64,000 nt of DNA from Sphaerisporangium krabiense (GTDB lineage Bacteria; Actinomycetota; Actinomycetes; Streptosporangiales; Streptosporangiaceae): the NCBI RefSeq assembly GCF_014200435.1, contig NZ_JACHBR010000001.1:3937501-4001500 (forward strand), given 5' to 3'. A model generated the notes under the pieces. It was not told where the DNA came from. It ran no database searches and saw only the letters and a list, made by a program, of their open reading frames with translations. A program made the translations under genes and the position numbers. Positions 42,546 through 51,843 of the stretch are shown here, in pieces (the first letter of the stretch is position 1; every line of letters begins with the position of its first letter).

Positions 42546-43124
42546 ATGTCGGTCCGTCATGGTCTGCTGGCTCTTCTGACGCAGGGGCCGCGGTACGGGT
42601 ATCAGCTTCGGGCTGAGTTCGAGGCGTCCACAGGGGCGACCTGGCCACTGAACATCGGCCAGGTCTACACGACGTTGTCGCGCATGGAGCGGGACGGGCT
42701 GGTGGCGCCCGGGGAGCAGGACGAGCAGGGGCGTGTCGTCTACGCCATCACGGAGGAGGGCCGGGCCGAGCTGCGGCGATGGTTCGGCACCCCCATCGCG
42801 CAGGCCGACCGGCCACGGGACGAGCTGGTGATCAAGCTCGCCATGGCCGTCACCGCGCGGGAGGTCGACGTGCGGCGGGTGGTCCGGGCACAGCGCACCG
42901 CGACCATGCGCGCGCTCCAGGAGCTGAACCGCGCCAAGCGGGCGCAGTCCGGGGCGGCGCAGCGGCTCGTGCTCGACTCCATGATCTTCCAGGCGGAGGC
43001 GGAGCAGCGCTGGCTGGACCACTGCGAGGCCGTGCTCGCCGAGCCGCCGCCGTCCTCAGGGCGGACATCGGGCCGCCCCACGTCCAACGGCAGGACTTCT
43101 CAGGAGACGAGTGATGATGAGTGA
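42546..43124 (+). CDS. PadR-family transcriptional regulator
   Basis: 192 residues. Winged helix: MSVRHGLLALLTQGPRYGYQL, then WPLNIGQVYTTLSRMERDGLV and VYAITEEGRAELRRWF, all standard PadR. The C-terminal half is helical for dimerisation. The tail is Ser/Thr/Arg-rich. The gene overlaps the ABC ATPase gene, so the repressor and its exporter are coupled. An operator covers its own -10. Confidence 0.93.
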   Translation: MSVRHGLLALLTQGPRYGYQLRAEFEASTGATWPLNIGQVYTTLSRMERDGLVAPGEQDEQGRVVYAITEEGRAELRRWFGTPIAQADRPRDELVIKLAMAVTAREVDVRRVVRAQRTATMRALQELNRAKRAQSGAAQRLVLDSMIFQAEAEQRWLDHCEAVLAEPPPSSGRTSGRPTSNGRTSQETSDDE

Positions 43125-43842
43125 GCGTGTGGTGCGGCTCGCCGAGGTGACCCGCGTGCACGGGGAGGGTCCACAGGCGGTTCGCGCCCTGGACGGCGTG
43201 AGCTTAGAAGTGGCCGCGGGCGAGCTCGTGGCCGTCATGGGCCCTTCGGGGTCGGGCAAGTCGACATTGCTGAACATCGCCGGAGGGCTCGACCGGCCCA
43301 CCTCGGGCACGGTCGCCGTCGAGGGCGCCGAGCTCGGGACGCTGTCGGCCAAGGCGCTGGCCAGGCTGCGCCGCCGGCACGTCGGGTACGTCTTCCAGGA
43401 CCTCAACCTGATCCCGTCGCTGACGGCCGAGGAGAACGTCATGCTCCCGCGCGAGCTGGACGGCGTCGCGGCCCGCCAGGCACGGCGGGAGGCCAGGGAG
43501 GTCCTGGACGAGGTCGGGGTCCCCGGGGCCGGCGGCCGGTTCCCCGACGAGCTGTCCGGCGGGCAGCGGCAGCGGGTGGCCATCGCGCGCGCCCTGGTGG
43601 GGGAGCGCAGGCTGCTGCTCGCCGACGAGCCGACCGGCGCGCTCGACACGGCCGCGGGGGAGGAGATCCTCGCCCTGCTCAGGGCGCGGTGCGACGCGGG
43701 CGCGGCGGTGCTGCTGGTCACCCACGAGCCCCGCCACGCCGCCTGGGCCGACAAGGTGATCTTCCTGAGGGACGGCGCCGTCGCCGACCGCACGGACGAG
43801 GGCGCGGACGAGCTCCGTACGCGTTCCGGAGGGGCGAGATGA
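43114..43842 (+). CDS. ABC transporter ATP-binding protein (MacB/LolD type)
   Basis: 242 residues. Walker A MGPSGSGKSTLL near residue 43, Q-loop YVFQDLNLIPSLTAEENV, signature LSGGQRQRVAIARAL, Walker B LLLADEPTGALDT, H-loop VTHEPRHA. ATG 43114 is used; GTG 43111 and ATG 43117 are alternatives. It overlaps padR and, by ATGA, the permease. Confidence 0.93.
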   Translation: MMSERVVRLAEVTRVHGEGPQAVRALDGVSLEVAAGELVAVMGPSGSGKSTLLNIAGGLDRPTSGTVAVEGAELGTLSAKALARLRRRHVGYVFQDLNLIPSLTAEENVMLPRELDGVAARQARREAREVLDEVGVPGAGGRFPDELSGGQRQRVAIARALVGERRLLLADEPTGALDTAAGEEILALLRARCDAGAAVLLVTHEPRHAAWADKVIFLRDGAVADRTDEGADELRTRSGGAR

Positions 43843-46529
43843 GCGGGGCGCGCGCCGCGCTGCGGATCTCGCGCCGGGGCGCCTGGCGTGCCAAGGGCAG
43901 GAGCTCGCTGGTGGTGGCCATGATCGGCCTGCCCGTCCTGGCGATCACGGCGATGCTGACCCTGCTCGTCACGTTCGACATCTCTCCCCAGGAGGGCCTG
44001 ACGGCTCGGCTCGGGTCGGCCGACGCGCTGATCCAGACCAACACGTGGTCGAACGAGGAGGGTGTCGAGCAGGACTACAGCGGCACCTACATCACGAGTC
44101 TCGCCTCCGGGGAGCCGGGGAAGGAGCCGGTGCCCGCGCGGCCGTGGACGGCGGAGGAGATCGCGGGCCTGCTGCCCGCGGGCAGCGAGGTCGTCCCATG
44201 GACCAGCTCGGCCGAGTACTACCAGAGCGGCCGATGGATGGGGGACGCCTCGGTCAACGAGCTCGACCTGCGTGAGCCGATCACCCGGGGCATGTTCGTC
44301 GTCGGCGAGGGCCGGCTGCCGGGCGCCACGGACGAGGTGGTGGTCTCGCCCGACTTCGCCGCCCACGGAGTCACGGTCGGATCGGCCCTCACCCTGCTGG
44401 GGAACACGCGTACGTACCGGGTGGTCGGCACCGTCACCGCGCCTCAAGCGGTTCGCGAGGGCCTCGTGGTGGGCCTGCCCGGCGGCCGGCTGGCGCTCCG
44501 CGGGCCGGCGACCGAGTGGCTCGTCGACACACCGAGGCCCGTGACCTGGGACGACGTGAAGCGGTTCAATGCCCGGGGGTCGGTCGTCGTCTCGCGCGCG
44601 CTGGTCATGAACCCCTCCCCCGAGGCCCTGGAGTCCGGCGCGGCGCCCGAGCCCCGGGCCGGCCTCCAGGTGCTGCTGATCGGGATGAGCGTGATGATGA
44701 TCGTGCTCGAGGTCGTCCTGCTGGCGGGGCCGGCCTTCGCGGTCGGGATACGGCGGCGCCGCCGGGAGCTCGCCCTGATCGCCGCCCAGGGCGCGTCGGA
44801 GGCGCAGCTCCGCCGGGTGGTCCTCGCCGACGGCCTCGTGCTCGGCGGCCTCGCCGCGGTGCTCGGCGTGCTCGGCGGGCTGGGCCTGGCCTGGGCGACG
44901 CTCGCGATGGGGCTGGGGACCGCGCTCACCCCCTCCTCAGGGCCGTTCGAGGTGCCGTGGGTCCTGGTCGCGGCCGTGGCCGCGCTCGGGCTGGTCAGCG
45001 CGCTGCTGGCCGCCGTGGTGCCGGCGCGCCAGGCCGCGCGCGCCGACGTCGTGGCCGTCCTGGCCGGACGGCGCGGCGTCGTGGCCGCCCGCAAGGGGTG
45101 GCCGCTGGCCGGCGTGGTCATGACGGTGCTCGGCCTGGCGCTCACCATCGGTGGCACCAGGCAGGGAGCCTTCTTGGTCACCGGCTCCCGCGAGTCGCCC
45201 GGCGTCTGGGCCACGACCTACCTCGGCGTCATCGGCGGATCCCTGCTCGCGATGCTCGGCCTGGTGGCCATGACGCCGATGCTGGTCGGGGCCGTCGCCC
45301 GCGTCACCGCATGCCTGCCGCTGCCGTTCAAGCTCGCCGGACGCGACGCCGCGCGCAACAGGGGCCGCACGGCGCCGGCCGTGGCGGCGGTGCTGGCCGC
45401 GACGGCGGGGCTGGTCGCGGTGTCGATCATCTCCGCGAGCGAGGCGGAGCGCGAGGCCCGCCAGTACAGTCCGAGCTGGACACGCGGATCCCTGGTGGTC
45501 CAGGGCCTGAGCGGCACGGGCGCGGAGATGCCGCTCGTGCGGGCCGCCGTCGCACAGGCGCTGCCCGGAGTGCCGACCGCGCTGGTCTACCGCCATTCCA
45601 TCGAGGCGGGCCGCTCCAGGAACGTGGCCGTGGTCGAACCTCCGGGCGCCTGTGCCGGCCAAGGCGGTGATCCGGGGCTGTGCGACCGCCCGACCGGCGA
45701 CGTCATGATCGGCGGCGCCGACGTCCTGCGGTATCTGGTGGGCCGGGACGACCCGGCGTCGGCCGCCGCGCTGGCGGACGGGAAGGCCGTGCTGCTCGCC
45801 GCGCTCGCCCGGGACGGTAAGGCCACGCTGAGCATCACGGATAGCGACGCCGTGGGGCGCACCTCCGCGCGGCAGGTGCGGGTTCCGGCGGTGACCGTGA
45901 ACCCCGAGCGCAGGCCGCCCGCCGACGCGCTGCTGCCGCTCTCCCTGGCCGCCACGCTGAAACTCGGCGCGCGCCCGGCGGAGCTGGTCGTCGACCCCGC
46001 GGTTCACCAGGTGACCTCCGAGGAGGAGGCGCGGATCGCGCGCCAGGTGGCAGCGGTCACCTCACTCGCCTACATCACCCTGGAGCAGGGCCCGCGGCGC
46101 GACTGGATCCCGTTCCTGGTGCTGATCGGGGCCGCCGTCATCCTCGTCCTCGGCGGCACCTTCGCCGCGACCGGGCTCGCCGCCGCCGACGCGCGGCCCG
46201 ACGTCGCCACGCTCGGCGCGGTGGGGGCGCCGCCCCGGCTGCGACGCCTGGTCACGGCCGGTCAGGCGTGGTTCGTCGCGGCCACGGGCGTCACCCTCGG
46301 GGCCCTGGTCGGGCTCGTGCCGGGCATCGCCACGACCTGGCAGATGAACGTGTTCCCCGGATACGACGTCTGGCTGTCGCGCAGCTCCATCTCCCGGCTG
46401 CCCGTGCCGGTCGTGGTGATCCCGTGGCCGTCCATCGTCGCGCTGGTGGTGCTGCTTCCCGCGGTCGCCGCGCTCGTCGCGGGGCTGCTCTCGCGGACGC
46501 GGATCCCGTTGGCGCGCCGCATGGAGTGA
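43839..46529 (+). CDS. ABC transporter permease, FtsX-like, two-module
   Basis: 896 residues. One membrane helix, then a large extracytoplasmic domain (about 65-275). Three helices with an FtsX motif follow (RRRRRELALIAAQGASEAQLRRVV near 305), then a fourth helix region, a second external domain and a final FtsX block (ATLGAVGAPPRLRRLVTAGQAW near 790). These permeases extrude peptides or antibiotics in the MacB/BceB style. It is the third gene of a PadR-controlled operon. Its stop is two bases from the stop of the convergent transporter gene. Confidence 0.9.
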   Translation: MSGARAALRISRRGAWRAKGRSSLVVAMIGLPVLAITAMLTLLVTFDISPQEGLTARLGSADALIQTNTWSNEEGVEQDYSGTYITSLASGEPGKEPVPARPWTAEEIAGLLPAGSEVVPWTSSAEYYQSGRWMGDASVNELDLREPITRGMFVVGEGRLPGATDEVVVSPDFAAHGVTVGSALTLLGNTRTYRVVGTVTAPQAVREGLVVGLPGGRLALRGPATEWLVDTPRPVTWDDVKRFNARGSVVVSRALVMNPSPEALESGAAPEPRAGLQVLLIGMSVMMIVLEVVLLAGPAFAVGIRRRRRELALIAAQGASEAQLRRVVLADGLVLGGLAAVLGVLGGLGLAWATLAMGLGTALTPSSGPFEVPWVLVAAVAALGLVSALLAAVVPARQAARADVVAVLAGRRGVVAARKGWPLAGVVMTVLGLALTIGGTRQGAFLVTGSRESPGVWATTYLGVIGGSLLAMLGLVAMTPMLVGAVARVTACLPLPFKLAGRDAARNRGRTAPAVAAVLAATAGLVAVSIISASEAEREARQYSPSWTRGSLVVQGLSGTGAEMPLVRAAVAQALPGVPTALVYRHSIEAGRSRNVAVVEPPGACAGQGGDPGLCDRPTGDVMIGGADVLRYLVGRDDPASAAALADGKAVLLAALARDGKATLSITDSDAVGRTSARQVRVPAVTVNPERRPPADALLPLSLAATLKLGARPAELVVDPAVHQVTSEEEARIARQVAAVTSLAYITLEQGPRRDWIPFLVLIGAAVILVLGGTFAATGLAAADARPDVATLGAVGAPPRLRRLVTAGQAWFVAATGVTLGALVGLVPGIATTWQMNVFPGYDVWLSRSSISRLPVPVVVIPWPSIVALVVLLPAVAALVAGLLSRTRIPLARRME

Positions 46530-46531
46530 CG

Positions 46532-47884
46532 TCAGGTCGTCCGCGGGGTCGCCGAGGCCAGGTGGGCGGCGGTCAGGCGGTACTTCAGCGTCATCAGGAC
46601 GCCGGCGAAGGTGATGAGCGCGGGGACGACGGTCTGCACGAGCAGGACGGCGGTCACCGCGCCGCCGGGCTGGGTGACGGGGTTCTCGGGGTCGGAGGAG
46701 ACGAACCCGCCCATCGCCAGCCCGGCGCCGACCACCAGGGCGCCGAGGGCGGTGACCACGTTCTCGGCGGCGGTCCACAGGCCGGTGAAGACGCCGCCCC
46801 TGCGCTTGCCGCTCACGGCGGAGTCGTGGGCGATCACGTCGGCCAGCATGGAGAACTGCAGGAGCTGGAGCCCGGCGTACCCCACGCCGACGATCACGAT
46901 CATGGCGTGCGCGTACACCATGCCGAGCAGCGGGGTCAGCACGGTCAGCAGCGCCCCGCCCATGAACAGCACGCCCGAGAGCAGCATCGCGCCGCGCTTG
47001 TCCATCCTGCGGGCGATCCACACCCACAGCGGCATCGTGACGAGCATCGGGCCGACGAGCGCCGCGAACAACGTGCTGGTGGCCGAGGTGTCCTCGGCGA
47101 TGTAGGCGGCGAAGTACGGGGCCGCCGCGAGCATGACCCCGGCGGCCAGGGTCTGCGCGCACGACAGGCCGAGCAGCCACAGGAACGGGCGGCTGTCCCT
47201 GGCCGCGGCGAGCTGGGCGCGCAGACCGGCCTCCGGTTCCGCGCTTCCGGTGAACGGCGCCCTGGCCGTCCCGAGGAACGACGCCAGCATGGCGGCCAGC
47301 AGGACCGCGCCGCAGACGATGCCCATCACCCGGTAGCCGTCCAGGGAGTGCGCGGCGATCTCGGGGGCGATGATGCCGCTCAGGGCCACCGCGAGCGCGA
47401 TGAAGATCATGCGCCACTGCAGCAGGGACGTGCGCTCGTGGTAGTCCTCGGTCATCTCGGCGGGCATCGCCTTGTACGGCACCTCGTACAGCGCGTACCC
47501 GGTGGCCGCGAGCAGGAAGAACACCCCGACGAACAGGGCGGCGGGCACGCCCTTCAGCGGCGGGCCGGCGAAGGTGAGCGCGAAGCTCACCGGGAGGATC
47601 AGCGCGCCGGCCAGCATCCAGGGGCGGCGCGGCCCCCAGCGGGAGACCGTGCGGTCCGACCACTGGCCGACCAGCGGGTTGGCGAACAGGTCCCACGCCT
47701 TGGGGGCGAAGACGATCAACCCGGCCAGCCACGCGGGCACCGCGAGGATGTTCGTCAGGTAGAACAGCAGCAGGAGGCCGGGGACGGTGGTGAAGGTGGC
47801 CGTGCAGAACGATCCGACGCCGTAGCCGAGCCGGACGCCACGCGAGACGCCGTCCGCCACCGGCGCCTCAGGGGGAGGGACCAT
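46532..47884 (-). CDS. GPH-type (MelB-like) sugar or solute transporter
   Basis: 450 residues with twelve hydrophobic segments. RLGYGVGSFCTATFTTVPGL at the N-terminus, APKAWDLFANPLVGQWSDRT near 60-80 and YHERTSLLQWRM match the MFS_2/GPH family that couples solute to cation. The substrate is not predictable. ATG 47884 is used; an in-frame ATG further upstream would add about 23 residues. Confidence 0.85.
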   Translation of the reverse strand: MVPPPEAPVADGVSRGVRLGYGVGSFCTATFTTVPGLLLLFYLTNILAVPAWLAGLIVFAPKAWDLFANPLVGQWSDRTVSRWGPRRPWMLAGALILPVSFALTFAGPPLKGVPAALFVGVFFLLAATGYALYEVPYKAMPAEMTEDYHERTSLLQWRMIFIALAVALSGIIAPEIAAHSLDGYRVMGIVCGAVLLAAMLASFLGTARAPFTGSAEPEAGLRAQLAAARDSRPFLWLLGLSCAQTLAAGVMLAAAPYFAAYIAEDTSATSTLFAALVGPMLVTMPLWVWIARRMDKRGAMLLSGVLFMGGALLTVLTPLLGMVYAHAMIVIVGVGYAGLQLLQFSMLADVIAHDSAVSGKRRGGVFTGLWTAAENVVTALGALVVGAGLAMGGFVSSDPENPVTQPGGAVTAVLLVQTVVPALITFAGVLMTLKYRLTAAHLASATPRTT

Positions 47885-47985
47885 TGCGTCATTACAGCCC
47901 ACCCCTCCCCGGCCCCGCCAGCCCCTGAACCCCACGCCCCGCAATAGATCCATATTTCCGGCGCGGGCAAGGCCGGCCCTTGGCT

Positions 47986-48528
47986 TCAGGACTTCCGGGC
48001 CGGCTGCCAGTCCTGGACGAGGAGGCCCAGCAGCACCTGGTCCAGGAACTCGCCCATCACCCAGACCGAGGAGCGCAGCACGCCCTCGCGGACGAAGCCG
48101 TTGCGCTCGGCCGAGCGCAGCATCGCGGCGTTGTCCGACAGCGTCTCGACCTGCAGCCGCCGCAGGCCCCGCACGACGAAACCGTAGTGGCACAGCACCG
48201 CGACCACGTCGCTGCCGTAGCCCTTGCCGCGGGCCGACGGCCGCAGTCCCAGCCCGACGTGCGCGGACCGGTTGTGGTCGTCGACGCCCCACAGCGACGC
48301 GACGCCGGCCAGCGTGCCGCCGTCCAGCTCCACCACGGAGAAGGCGATGTCCCGCTGCTCCTTGTCGTCCACCGCGAACTGCGAGTCCTTCGAGCCGGGC
48401 GTGATCGGCCGCCACGGCCGGCCCAGGGCCCGCGAGGTGGTGACCACGTCGTCGTGGAGCTCGGCCTCCAGGATCGGGATGTCGTCCTCGTGCCGAGCCC
48501 TGAGCCCGACTTTGCTGCCTTTTAGCAC
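47986..48528 (-). CDS. GNAT N-acetyltransferase (RimJ/RimL-like)
   Basis: 180 residues. VGLGLRPSARGKGYGSDVVAVLC near 90 is the acetyl-CoA loop; LQVETLSDNAAMLRSAERNGFVREGV near 125 is the RimL signature. Target unknown. GTG 48528 with AGGAAG upstream. Confidence 0.88.
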   Translation of the reverse strand: MLKGSKVGLRARHEDDIPILEAELHDDVVTTSRALGRPWRPITPGSKDSQFAVDDKEQRDIAFSVVELDGGTLAGVASLWGVDDHNRSAHVGLGLRPSARGKGYGSDVVAVLCHYGFVVRGLRRLQVETLSDNAAMLRSAERNGFVREGVLRSSVWVMGEFLDQVLLGLLVQDWQPARKS

Positions 48529-48573
48529 GCAAGCTTCCTAGCCGACCGGGCGGGCCGGCGGCAACCCGATAAG

Positions 48574-49551
48574 TCAGTGGTCGCGGACGTCGGCGCAGAC
48601 GACGTGGGCGGCCAGCTCGATCATCCGGCGCTCGGTGTAGGCGTCGGCGACGCGGGCCATCAGGACGGGCGCCTCGCTCGCGGCGAGCTGCGGCAGGCGG
48701 GCGCGGACCATGCGGTGCAGGTCCCTGACCATGTCCTCGGCGGCCCTGGTGTGGACCTTGACGTGCAGCATGATCCCCGAAGAGCCGGACACCGTGCGGG
48801 CCTCGGAGATCCACACGTGGTGGACCAGCGGGAAGTCGCGGAGCAGATCGGCGATCGCGAAGCGCAGCGCCGGCAGGATCGGGTGCTCGCACCGCTTGTA
48901 CCCGGGATCGACCTGCTGCATCGGCCCCGACAGGTGGGGCCGGGGGGCGGGGATCCACGGCGCGGACGGGGCCTCGGGCGCGCCGTTCGGCACGGGGGCG
49001 GTCAGCGTCTCCTCGCCCCGGTAGGAATCACGGCCGAAGCCGTTCCCGGCGTAGGAGTCCCGGCCGTAGGAATCCCGGCTGTAGGAGTCGCGGTCGTAGG
49101 AGCCCTGCGTCGTCGTCTGCTGGGTGACCGTCGCCATGGCGCCGGTGGCGTACGCCGTCGGGGTGGCGCTGGACATCGCGGGCGCGGCGGTGGTGTTCCG
49201 CCCGCCGCGGGTGGAGGCGAGGTACCGCTGCACATCCTCGATCGGGACGGCGGCGGCGGCGGGCCCCGCGGCGTCGATGACGATCTCGCGCACGCCCGTG
49301 ACGCGCTGGATGTCCAGGATGGTGTCGGCGTCGCAGGCCGACAGCGAGTGGTTGCCGCGGTGCCGCGCGTAGGTGCCCGGGCCGGTGTAGCCGAGCAGGA
49401 CGCGCTCTCCCGCCTGCGTCGTGCCGAGGACGACGGAGCGGTCAGGCCGTACGGCGACCAGGATGCCCCACTCGGCGAGCGCCGCCAGAAGCCGGTGCGG
49501 GCTGCCGTGCTGTGCGAGCACTTCTCCGAGAGAGGGGTTCCCGATGCTCAT
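48574..49551 (-). CDS. SseB-N-terminal-like protein with Ser-Tyr repeats
   Basis: 325 residues. The N-terminal region (SLGEVLAQHGSPHRLLAAL, then VLGTTQAGERVLLGYTGPGTY) resembles the SseB N-terminal domain, seen by eye only. A central low-complexity stretch has DRDSYSRDSYGRDSY-type repeats. The C-terminal 110 residues (CEHPILPALRFAIADLL, LMARVADAYTERRMIELA) form a separate unknown domain. ATG 49551 is used. Lies upstream of the GNAT gene on the same strand. Confidence 0.65.
   Translation of the reverse strand: MSIGNPSLGEVLAQHGSPHRLLAALAEWGILVAVRPDRSVVLGTTQAGERVLLGYTGPGTYARHRGNHSLSACDADTILDIQRVTGVREIVIDAAGPAAAAVPIEDVQRYLASTRGGRNTTAAPAMSSATPTAYATGAMATVTQQTTTQGSYDRDSYSRDSYGRDSYAGNGFGRDSYRGEETLTAPVPNGAPEAPSAPWIPAPRPHLSGPMQQVDPGYKRCEHPILPALRFAIADLLRDFPLVHHVWISEARTVSGSSGIMLHVKVHTRAAEDMVRDLHRMVRARLPQLAASEAPVLMARVADAYTERRMIELAAHVVCADVRDH
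49019..49105 (-). repeat. Degenerate 15-nt repeats coding RDSYG
   Basis: Five near-copies of a 15-nt unit within the SseB-like gene give Arg-Asp-Ser-Tyr-Gly style repeats, with one diverged GNGFG unit. Confidence 0.6.
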
Positions 49552-49783
49552 ACGACACACGATAGGTAGTAGGGCACGGCTAATGAGCCTAATCGTCAAG
49601 AAATGTTGCGATCAATACCAAGATGGCGGCATGGGGGTGGAATGCCCAACAGGTGGGTACCCCGCCCGGCGGGTTGATAACCCCGGTCCGGCGTCTCGGA
49701 TGGCGGACGCTCGTGAGAGCTTTCACAAGCACGGATAGACTCGAACCTTGTCCGTGCATCCGCACTTCCCAAAGGACCCACCC

Positions 49784-51373
49784 GTGAACAAGCCCGTCGT
49801 GTTGGTCGCAGAGGAGCTCTCCGAAGCAGGTCTCGCCGTGCTCGGGGCGGACTTCGAGGTCCGTCACACCGACGGCGCCGACCGCTCGCAGTTCCTTCCC
49901 GCCCTCGCCGAAGTGGACGCCCTCATCGTCCGCAGTGCCACCCAGGTGGACGCCGAGGCGCTGTCCCACGCGCCGCGGCTGAGGGTCATCGCCCGCGCCG
50001 GGGTCGGCCTGGACAACGTCGACGTCGAGGCCGCCACCAAGGCCGGCGTCATGGTCGTGAACGCGCCCACCTCCAACATCGTCAGCGCCGCCGAGCACAC
50101 CGTCGCCCTGATCCTGGCCAGCGCCCGCAACGTGGCCCAGGGGCACGCCGCGCTGAAGGGAGGGGAGTGGAAGCGCTCCAAGTACACCGGCGTCGAGCTC
50201 GACGGGAAGGTCGTCGGCGTCCTCGGCCTCGGCCGGATCGGGCAGCTCGTGGCCCAGCGCCTCGCGCCGTTCGGCGTCGAGCTGATCGCCTACGACCCCT
50301 ACCTGCAGCCCGCCCGGGCCGCGCAGATGGGCGTGCGGCTGGTGTCCCTCGAGGAACTGCTGAAGCAGGCGGACTTCATCACCGTCCACCTCCCCAAGTC
50401 CAAGGAGACCATCGGTCTCATCGGCGACCGCGAGCTGCACACGGTCAAGCCCTCGGTCCGCATCATCAACGTCGCCCGCGGCGGCATCGTGGACGAGGCC
50501 GCGCTGTACTCCGCGGTCAAGGAGGGCCGGGTCGCCGGCGCCGGCATCGACGTGTTCTCCAAGGAGCCCGTCACCGACAGCCCGCTGTTCGAGCTGGACG
50601 CCATCGTGGTGACCCCGCACCTCGGCGCCTCCACGCACGAGGCGCAGGAGAAGGCCGGCACCCAGGTCGCGCGCAGCGTCAAGCTGGCCCTCGGCGGCGA
50701 GTTCGTGCCGGACGCGGTGAACGTCCAGGGCGGCGCCGTCGCCGAGGACGTCAAGCCGGGCCTGCCGCTGGCCGAGAAGCTCGGCCGGGTCTTCACGGCG
50801 CTGGCCGGCGAGGTCGCGACCCGCCTGGACGTCGAGGTCCGCGGCGAGATCGCCTCCCAGGACGTCCGGGTGCTGGAGCTGGCCGCGCTCAAGGGCGTGT
50901 TCACCGACGTCGTCGAGGACGCCGTCACCTACGTCAACGCCCCGCTCCTGGCCAAGGACCGCGGCGTCACGGTCGAGCTGGTCACCAGCGACGAGAGCCC
51001 CGACTGGCGCAACGTGCTCACCGTCAGGGGCGTGCTGGCCGACGGCCGCACGGTCTCGGTGTCGGGCACGCTGTCCGGGCCGCGCCAGATCACCAAGATC
51101 GTCGAGGTCAACGGCTACCAGATGGAGATCGAGCCGACCGACCACCTGGCGTTCTTCACCTACGCCGACCGCCCCGGCATCGTGGGCATCGTCGGCAGGA
51201 TTCTCGGCGAGCGCTCGGTCAACATCGCCTCGATGCAGGTCTCGCGGGACGCCAAGGGCGGCAAGGCGCTCATCGCGCTCACCGTCGACACGGCCATCTC
51301 CGCCGAGGTCACCGACCAGATCGCGCAGGAGATCGGCGCCGAGGGCGGCCGCACGGTCGACCTGGGCGACTGA
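49784..51373 (+). CDS. serA: D-3-phosphoglycerate dehydrogenase (long form)
   Basis: 529 residues, the long actinobacterial form. First step of serine synthesis. VGVLGLGRIGQLVAQRL near 145, VRIINVARGGIVDEAAL near 228, and the His in VTPHLGASTHEAQEK near 280. After the catalytic part come the allosteric substrate-binding domain and a C-terminal ACT domain (RPGIVGIVGRILGERSVNIASMQVSRD) for serine feedback. GTG 49784 follows AAAGGACCC. Confidence 0.95.
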   Translation: MNKPVVLVAEELSEAGLAVLGADFEVRHTDGADRSQFLPALAEVDALIVRSATQVDAEALSHAPRLRVIARAGVGLDNVDVEAATKAGVMVVNAPTSNIVSAAEHTVALILASARNVAQGHAALKGGEWKRSKYTGVELDGKVVGVLGLGRIGQLVAQRLAPFGVELIAYDPYLQPARAAQMGVRLVSLEELLKQADFITVHLPKSKETIGLIGDRELHTVKPSVRIINVARGGIVDEAALYSAVKEGRVAGAGIDVFSKEPVTDSPLFELDAIVVTPHLGASTHEAQEKAGTQVARSVKLALGGEFVPDAVNVQGGAVAEDVKPGLPLAEKLGRVFTALAGEVATRLDVEVRGEIASQDVRVLELAALKGVFTDVVEDAVTYVNAPLLAKDRGVTVELVTSDESPDWRNVLTVRGVLADGRTVSVSGTLSGPRQITKIVEVNGYQMEIEPTDHLAFFTYADRPGIVGIVGRILGERSVNIASMQVSRDAKGGKALIALTVDTAISAEVTDQIAQEIGAEGGRTVDLGD

Positions 51374-51462
51374 CCTACCCGCGCACCAGGCCCGCCGCCG
51401 CTCCGGTGGCGGGCCTCGTCATGCCCGGACATCTCACATAGTAAGATGGTCGGCCGTCCTGC

Positions 51463-51491
51463 GAGACAGCGCTCTCGTCACCAGGTAGCCT
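51463..51491 (+). promoter_or_regulatory. Promoter of leader peptide 51500
   Basis: GAGACA (51463-51468), 17 bp, TAGCCT (51486-51491). The leader ATG begins nine bases after the -10, so the RNA is leaderless or nearly so. Confidence 0.6.
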
Positions 51492-51499
51492 GGAAGGCG

Positions 51500-51547
51500 A
51501 TGACGCGCCAGGTTCTCGTACTCATTACCTGCCGCGGCGGGGCCTGA
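51500..51547 (+). CDS. Leader peptide MTRQVLVLITCRGGA
   Basis: 15 codons and TGA. Val-Leu-Val-Leu-Ile in the middle suggests a ribosome sensor for branched-chain amino acids; the following Thr-Cys are also candidates. The stop lies inside a strong stem: CCGCGGCGGG (51532-51541) with CCCGCCGCGG (51566-51575), around an inner GGCCTG/CAGGCC pairing. Confidence 0.65.
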   Translation: MTRQVLVLITCRGGA

Positions 51548-51699
51548 TCAAGGGCAGGCCGGCGACCCGCCGCGGTGTGCGGCGTTGGTCGGCTGTGAGT
51601 CCCCCTCCTGATCCGTGACCCGGACGGGAAGGAGCCCCGGTCCGGATTCGCGACCGGAATCCGAACGTTCCCGACCATCGCACGCGCCCGGCGCGCGTG

Positions 51700-51716
51700 C
51701 TCTCAGCGAATGAGAG
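51700..51716 (+). promoter_or_regulatory. Ribosome-site-masking hairpin before 40-residue ORF
   Basis: CTCTCA (51700-51705), GCGAA loop, TGAGAG (51711-51716). The right arm holds the GAGAG ribosome site of the ATG at 51721. CACGCGC/GCGCGTG hairpin lies just before it (51681-51699). Confidence 0.55.
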
Positions 51717-51720
51717 AAAA

Positions 51721-51843
51721 ATGTACGAGATGTATCCCTGGGACGCCCCGGAAGAGCAGCAGCACCACGAGGACGAGGCCCCGCGCGCCGTCCAGACCGC
51801 GCTGGACCGCCGCGACAACGGCGGCGCCTCCGCCGCCTACTGA
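51721..51843 (+). CDS. 40-residue acidic microprotein
   Basis: Begins MYEMYPWDAPEEQQHHEDEA and ends in NGGASAAY. Acidic, no signal peptide or membrane segment. GAGAG lies four bases before ATG, inside a hairpin. It sits between serA and a ROK gene and is the first frame downstream of the leader peptide. Not recognised. The aromatic-rich start and non-random composition support a real gene, though it is too short to be sure. Confidence 0.6.
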   Translation: MYEMYPWDAPEEQQHHEDEAPRAVQTALDRRDNGGASAAY

